Part shown: in pieces, positions 50,017-52,997 of the stretch
Layout of the letters: each line of letters opens with the position of its first letter
How positions within the stretch are numbered: position 1 is the first letter of the stretch
Program-made: the position numbers and the translations under genes
From: an uncultured Clostridia bacterium
GTDB taxonomy: Bacteria; Bacillota; Clostridia; Oscillospirales; CAG-272
Length of the DNA: 52,997 bases
Direction of reading: 5' to 3'
NCBI GenBank assembly: GCA_944392615.1
Contig: CALXXF010000016.1
Span: 1 to 52,997 of the forward strand
Notes under the pieces: model-generated
What the model saw: only the letters and a program-made list of their open reading frames with translations
What the model was told of the DNA's origin: nothing
Databases searched by the model: none

Positions 50017-51048
50017 TCAGGAAACCGGAGCGTGGTAGGCTATGATAAAGCCATCGACATTGTTTCCTGAAACTGTATATATATATCCGGGAGTGAGGGA
50101 AAATTCAGTGTATTCTGAATCAGAAACCGGAAAATACTCAACCGTCCATTCGACTCCGTCTATTACAGTTTTCAATCCGCCTAATACCTGAACGTTGTTT
50201 GAATAATATCTGAGGTCTATTATATCTTTTTCATACATTATTGTAGCATGAGGTATTCCGACATACCTGAATGTAGCAAGTGCATATCCTTCCGTTCCGC
50301 TCATTCCAGTGTATATGAAACCGTGTTCTGCGCAGTGTAGCTGGAACCACTCAAGCACAGTCATGGTTGTCCCGCCAACAGTAACCTTTTTTGATACAGA
50401 TGTCAACGGGTATGTTGAGCCGTCGAGAATATTCAGTGCAATAGAATACCCTGTGACAAACGGACTGTAAAGCGAGTCATCGTCTGAATATGTGTATGCG
50501 CTGACGAGTTGTATGAAATCTTCTCCTGTATCCTTATTAAAAGCATCCATGAGCGATTCAAGAGATGAAAACGCGTCGCTTTTAACAAATATTTTTGAGT
50601 TGGCAAGAAGATAGGGAGCTTTTTTGCTTCCGTATACTATCATAAGATTCTGTGACGGAAACTTGACATTGCTGCTTTTTATCTCACTGTTTTTAACCAG
50701 CGAGCTCACATTGTAGGAGTATTTGTAGTTTTCACTTACGGCTATAAGGTGACCGGAAACATAAGATGCCGACGGAACTGACACAACACCGTCTTCCGGG
50801 ACGGTATATGTGACATCGGTGAGCATTTTAGGAGGTGTAGTTTCCGGTGCACTATTTGATGTAGCAGGACTCATATCAGAGCTTTCCGGTAAACTGCTGT
50901 CTTTGGTGCTTTCAACGGGATCAGAATCGTTTGTTTCCTTATCTCCGGTCTGATTTGAATCAGACGCACTTCCACATGCAGATATTACAACACAGACCAA
51001 GAGAACTAAAAGGACCGAAACAATTAACTTTATAGTGGCTCTGTTCAA
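50017..51048 (-). CDS. VanY-like lipoprotein lacking catalytic residues
   Basis: A 343-residue lipoprotein with signal peptide and lipobox VISAC (C25), then a Ser/Thr/Asp-rich linker to about residue 74. The folded part follows the LAS/VanY carboxypeptidase at 40577-41443: EWFQLHCAEHGFI matches RYVNTHCYEYGFI, and TFRYVGIPHATIMY matches HIRYVGYPHAELIY, and both end in a similar strand (SGNNVDGFIIA / SPDNTGYYIIT). The metal ligands are gone: EPWH becomes ALAT, and the H...D motif becomes FVTGYSIALN. It is therefore probably a non-enzymatic wall-binding or scaffold protein. The start is TTG at 51046-51048, seven bases after AAAGGGG. Confidence 0.8.
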   Translation of the reverse strand: MNRATIKLIVSVLLVLLVCVVISACGSASDSNQTGDKETNDSDPVESTKDSSLPESSDMSPATSNSAPETTPPKMLTDVTYTVPEDGVVSVPSASYVSGHLIAVSENYKYSYNVSSLVKNSEIKSSNVKFPSQNLMIVYGSKKAPYLLANSKIFVKSDAFSSLESLMDAFNKDTGEDFIQLVSAYTYSDDDSLYSPFVTGYSIALNILDGSTYPLTSVSKKVTVGGTTMTVLEWFQLHCAEHGFIYTGMSGTEGYALATFRYVGIPHATIMYEKDIIDLRYYSNNVQVLGGLKTVIDGVEWTVEYFPVSDSEYTEFSLTPGYIYTVSGNNVDGFIIAYHAPVS

Positions 51049-51074
51049 TGGATTACCCCTTTCTAATTAAATGG

Positions 51075-51105
51075 AATATGTGTGAACAATCAACACACAG
51101 GTCAA
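51075..51105 (-). promoter_or_regulatory. Possible promoter of the VanY-like lipoprotein gene
   Basis: On the minus strand, TTGACC (51100-51105) and CATATT (51075-51080) are separated by 19 bases. The spacer is long and contains TGTGT/ACACA symmetry. Confidence 0.35.
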
Positions 51106-51932
51106 AGAAATGCTGACTTCATAATTAACTTGAAAAACAGTATGGATTTGGATCATGTGGAAAAAACAGACACATAAACTCCGGCATCAGTAAATAAATT
51201 GTGTTGTTGCTGGAGTGATACATGCAGTACAAGTATGCTTTTCAAAAAACCATGCATAACGCCTGTAAGCCGTGTCCTCCAAAGGTACACCTGAACCCGT
51301 ATATCTGTCAGAAGCTCAGGCAATGCAATACTGCCGGAAGCGGTAGCAAAACAGAATGACGAACAAACAGCTCAAACAAACAGCTCAAACAAACAGACCG
51401 ATATATCCTGTTATGTTTTTATTCCTGTCAGCATCAGATTTAGCTATAATGATAGACACGATAAAGCATTCACAAGGTATTCTGTACAGAGGACGTCAGC
51501 CACATGCATATATGTGCACGCTGCAGGCAAAAGCCTGTATTTCCGTATTTCTCATCATTAAAAAACGATAATATGCACCGCGTACAACGCACATGCGCGG
51601 CGCTCATTCTAACTCCGAACATTTTATCATGACATATAACGGGTGTCAATAGGAAGTACAATAGATTTTTATCTGTTTGATTATGTTTATTTGTGTTGTT
51701 AAAGGACTTTAATTTTAATAAATGATGATCATGTCTGATGAGTAAGCGCATTTTCATCTATTATGTTTTTTTATGAAAGAAATTAATTCATGGTTTAATT
51801 TAACACTTTGAAAATTCAGGCATATGTTAAACCGTGCCGTTGATGTTTGTCTGGCTGAAAGCTCAAAGACGCCTGCATTAAAGGAATGTTTTATTGATAA
51901 ACAAAAAAAAATAAAAAAAATCAAAAAAGCTA
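51106..51932 (+). other. Gene-poor intergenic region with hairpins
   Basis: There is no convincing gene; the open frames present lack ribosome binding sites and family patterns. Several inverted repeats are visible: CTCCGGCA (51179-51186)/TGCTGGAG (51208-51215), CACAT/ATGTG at 51501-51516, and GCAGGC (51523-51528)/GCCTGT (51533-51538) with an AAAA loop followed by ATTTCC. GC-richer sequence at 51260-51350 contrasts with AT-rich flanks. An unrecognised structured RNA is possible on either strand. The part after about 51640 is plain AT-rich sequence leading to the tRNA promoter. Confidence 0.4.
51362..51396 (+). repeat. Short tandem repeat, 13-nt unit
   Basis: AACAAACAGCTCA occurs at 51362-51374 and 51375-51387, followed by a partial unit AACAAACAG at 51388-51396. 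Confidence 0.9.
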
Positions 51933-51960
51933 TTGACAAATGAATTTCGTTGTGTATAAT
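51933..51960 (+). promoter_or_regulatory. Promoter of tRNA-Leu(GAG)
   Basis: TTGACA (51933-51938) and TATAAT (51955-51960) are 16 bases apart. The transcription start is expected near 51967, about 40 bases before the tRNA. Confidence 0.85.
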
Positions 51961-52005
51961 AAAACATGTTGCGACGTTGTCTACGACTTTAGTGATGGCG
52001 GATAT

Positions 52006-52089
52006 GCGAGAGTGGCGGAACTGGCAGACGCGCACGTTTGAGGGGCGTGTGGTTACACCGTACGGGTTCAAGTCCCGTCTCTCGCACCA
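52006..52089 (+). tRNA. tRNA-Leu(GAG)
   Basis: A class II tRNA with acceptor arms GCGAGAG/CTCTCGC, discriminator A52086 and encoded CCA. The anticodon stem CACGT/GCGTG encloses TTGAGGG with anticodon GAG at 52040-52042. A variable arm (TGGTTACACC region) and a T loop (GTTCAAGTC) are present. Confidence 0.96.
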
Positions 52090-52090
52090 G

Positions 52091-52124
52091 AAATGCTCAC
52101 CTCTTAAGAAGTGAGCATTTTTTC
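52091..52124 (+). terminator. Terminator after tRNA-Leu(GAG)
   Basis: AAATGCTCAC (52091-52100) pairs with GTGAGCATTT (52111-52120) and runs into TTTT. Confidence 0.85.
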
Positions 52125-52158
52125 ATAAAGATTCAGAGGGGTTAAAGGTTGGTTGCGA

Positions 52159-52686
52159 ATGAAGAGATTTTTGTTCCTCGTCTGCGTTCTTTTGTCACTT
52201 GTCCTTGTTCTCGCGTCCTGTAGCTTTGATTTTGAAGTTTCGGATAAGAATTTTATATTTGAGGACATGAGGATAACCCTGACAGATGAGTTTTCAGAGG
52301 CGGAACAGAATGGGTTCGATATGTGCTTTCTTTCGCAGGAGGTTGCCGTTGTTATCCTCCGTGAGGAATTTTCCGATGATGGCTTTTCTGAGCTTACCGA
52401 AGATGCCTCTTCCCTTTCGCTTACCGAATATGCCGGACTTGTTTTGGACAACAATCCGGAGCTTGAATCTCGAGTTTCCGATATAAATGAGGACGATGGG
52501 TTTGTGTGGTTTGAGTATGATGCATCGGTAGATGAGTATACCTACTCTAATTTTGTTTCCCTTTATAAGTCTTCTGATTCTTTTTGGCTTGTTGATTTCT
52601 ATTGTCTTGACACCCTTTACGATGCAAACCGTGCTGATATAATTAAGTGGGCGTCTGCTGTGACATTTGTTGACAGTCAGTCCTGA
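52159..52686 (+). CDS. Small lipoprotein, possibly PsbP-like fold
   Basis: A 175-residue secreted lipoprotein. The signal peptide ends in the lipobox LASC about 20 residues from the start. The mature domain is acidic and compact: MRITLTDEFSEAEQNGFDMCF, then AVVILREEF, LSLTEYAGLVL, FVWFEYDASVDEYTYSNFVSLYKSSDSFWLVDF, and a final ADIIKWASAVTF (described by segment). This strand-helix order resembles PsbP/DUF1795-type domains, but I cannot name it. The ATG at 52159 has AAAGG about ten bases upstream; a TTG two codons earlier is less likely. It lies between two tRNA-Leu genes and may depend on readthrough of the tRNA terminator. Confidence 0.8.
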   Translation: MKRFLFLVCVLLSLVLVLASCSFDFEVSDKNFIFEDMRITLTDEFSEAEQNGFDMCFLSQEVAVVILREEFSDDGFSELTEDASSLSLTEYAGLVLDNNPELESRVSDINEDDGFVWFEYDASVDEYTYSNFVSLYKSSDSFWLVDFYCLDTLYDANRADIIKWASAVTFVDSQS

Positions 52687-52777
52687 TTGTTCAGCTGTTT
52701 CTGCTTCAGAACACTTGTTGCTTCGAGTGCTTGTTCGCATCGCAACGCTGTTTTTTTCTGTTATTAAAATTGAATAT

Positions 52778-52864
52778 GCGGGTATGGCGGAATTGGCAGA
52801 CGCGCTGGATTCAGGTTCCAGTGAAAGCAATTTCATACAGGTTCAAGTCCTGCTACCCGCACCA
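52778..52864 (+). tRNA. tRNA-Leu(CAG)
   Basis: A class II tRNA with acceptor arms GCGGGTA/TACCCGC, discriminator A52861 and encoded CCA. The anticodon stem CTGGA/TCCAG encloses TTCAGGT with anticodon CAG at 52812-52814, a long variable arm and the T loop GTTCAAGTC. No clear promoter is visible immediately upstream, so it may be co-transcribed with the lipoprotein gene. Confidence 0.96.
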
Positions 52865-52873
52865 AATCTGTAT

Positions 52874-52914
52874 AATCCGAACCATATACTTGTAACAAGT
52901 GAGTGGTTCGGATT
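52874..52914 (+). terminator. Terminator after tRNA-Leu(CAG)
   Basis: AATCCGAACCAT pairs with GTGGTTCGGATT, with an inner ACTTG/CAAGT hairpin, followed by TATTTTGGTT. Nothing further is recognised from 52915 to the window end. Confidence 0.75.
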
Positions 52915-52997
52915 TATTTTGGTTCTATAATAAATGTTGGGGTGACAGACAGATAGAGCCGAAAAAATAAAAAAAAAAGAAGAGCATATCTGACAAA

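Noticed and set aside
51230..51350. 6S RNA in the large intergenic region
   Set aside because: Some segments recall 6S RNA (GGGTTCAGG, GGCTTACAGGCG on the minus strand), but the characteristic long rod with a central bubble could not be traced, so it is reported only as an unassigned structured region.
51356..51757. Open frames in the 51-52 kb gap as genes
   Set aside because: They lack ribosome binding sites, cross repeats and hairpins, and show no protein-like pattern.
1..52997. CRISPR array, prophage or toxin-antitoxin module
   Set aside because: No regularly spaced repeats, phage structural genes or recognisable toxin-antitoxin pairs were seen anywhere in the window.

Overview
The window looks like a contig from a low-GC, AT-leaning Firmicute of the class Clostridia (Oscillospirales-like). 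The evidence is AGGAGG-type ribosome binding sites, many U-rich hairpin terminators, a Bacillus-type large SRP RNA with an Alu domain, Firmicutes gene clusters (dnaX-ybaB-recR, nusB-xseA-xseB-ispA-tlyA-nadK-argR-recN, murB-rapZ-whiA), DUF1858/DUF378/DUF4358-type genes, and lipoproteins with Ser/Thr-rich linkers. Most genes are chromosomal housekeeping genes on the minus strand. No plasmid, phage or CRISPR features were seen. Several genes appear to start at TTG behind a strong Shine-Dalgarno site.

Layout. 1-75 is the 3' end of a group II intron (domains V and VI). 155-3767 holds a PadR regulator, tRNA-Arg(CCU), an aldo-keto reductase and an ABC-2 exporter pair. 3856-10510 holds a Nudix hydrolase, a large lipoprotein, a 905-residue GAP1-like protein, a tiny cysteine-rich membrane protein and an M18 aminopeptidase. 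An IS110-family element with a structured non-coding 5' region follows at about 10.6-12.1 kb. 12234-20239 carries a lytic transglycosylase with coaE, a TspO-like protein, a class A PBP and dnaE. 20391-24544 is tyrS-murB-rapZ-whiA, without the yvcK gene usually found between rapZ and whiA. 24677-32535 is one long operon, nusB to recN, with a TsaD paralogue inserted after nusB.

32796-37293 holds membrane proteins, trmB, a HAAS/DUF4097-like pair, DUF378 and a DUF4358-like lipoprotein whose ribosome binding site can be masked by a hairpin. 37623-41863 is the classic scr (SRP RNA)-dnaX-ybaB-recR block with a VanY carboxypeptidase gene between scr and dnaX. 42203-45846 carries an acidic-tail membrane protein and the operon DUF1858-trmK-nif3-prfB. 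46170-49959 carries a HIT protein, a membrane cyclophilin, a VTC/DUF4956 pair and MscS. 50017-51048 is a VanY-related lipoprotein that has lost every catalytic residue. The window ends with two tRNA-Leu genes flanking a small lipoprotein gene.

Together the genes serve replication and repair (dnaE, dnaX, recR, recN, xseAB), cell-wall building and trimming (PBP, lytic transglycosylase, murB, VanY), translation and RNA modification (tyrS, prfB, trmB, trmK, tlyA, tRNAs), and cofactor and isoprenoid supply (coaE, nadK, ispA). The least explained parts are the dead VanY lipoprotein, the masked ribosome binding site at 37.3 kb, the Cys-rich peptide, the repeated SDMKIF motifs in the 34.1 kb protein, and a roughly 0.95 kb structured intergenic region before the last tRNAs.
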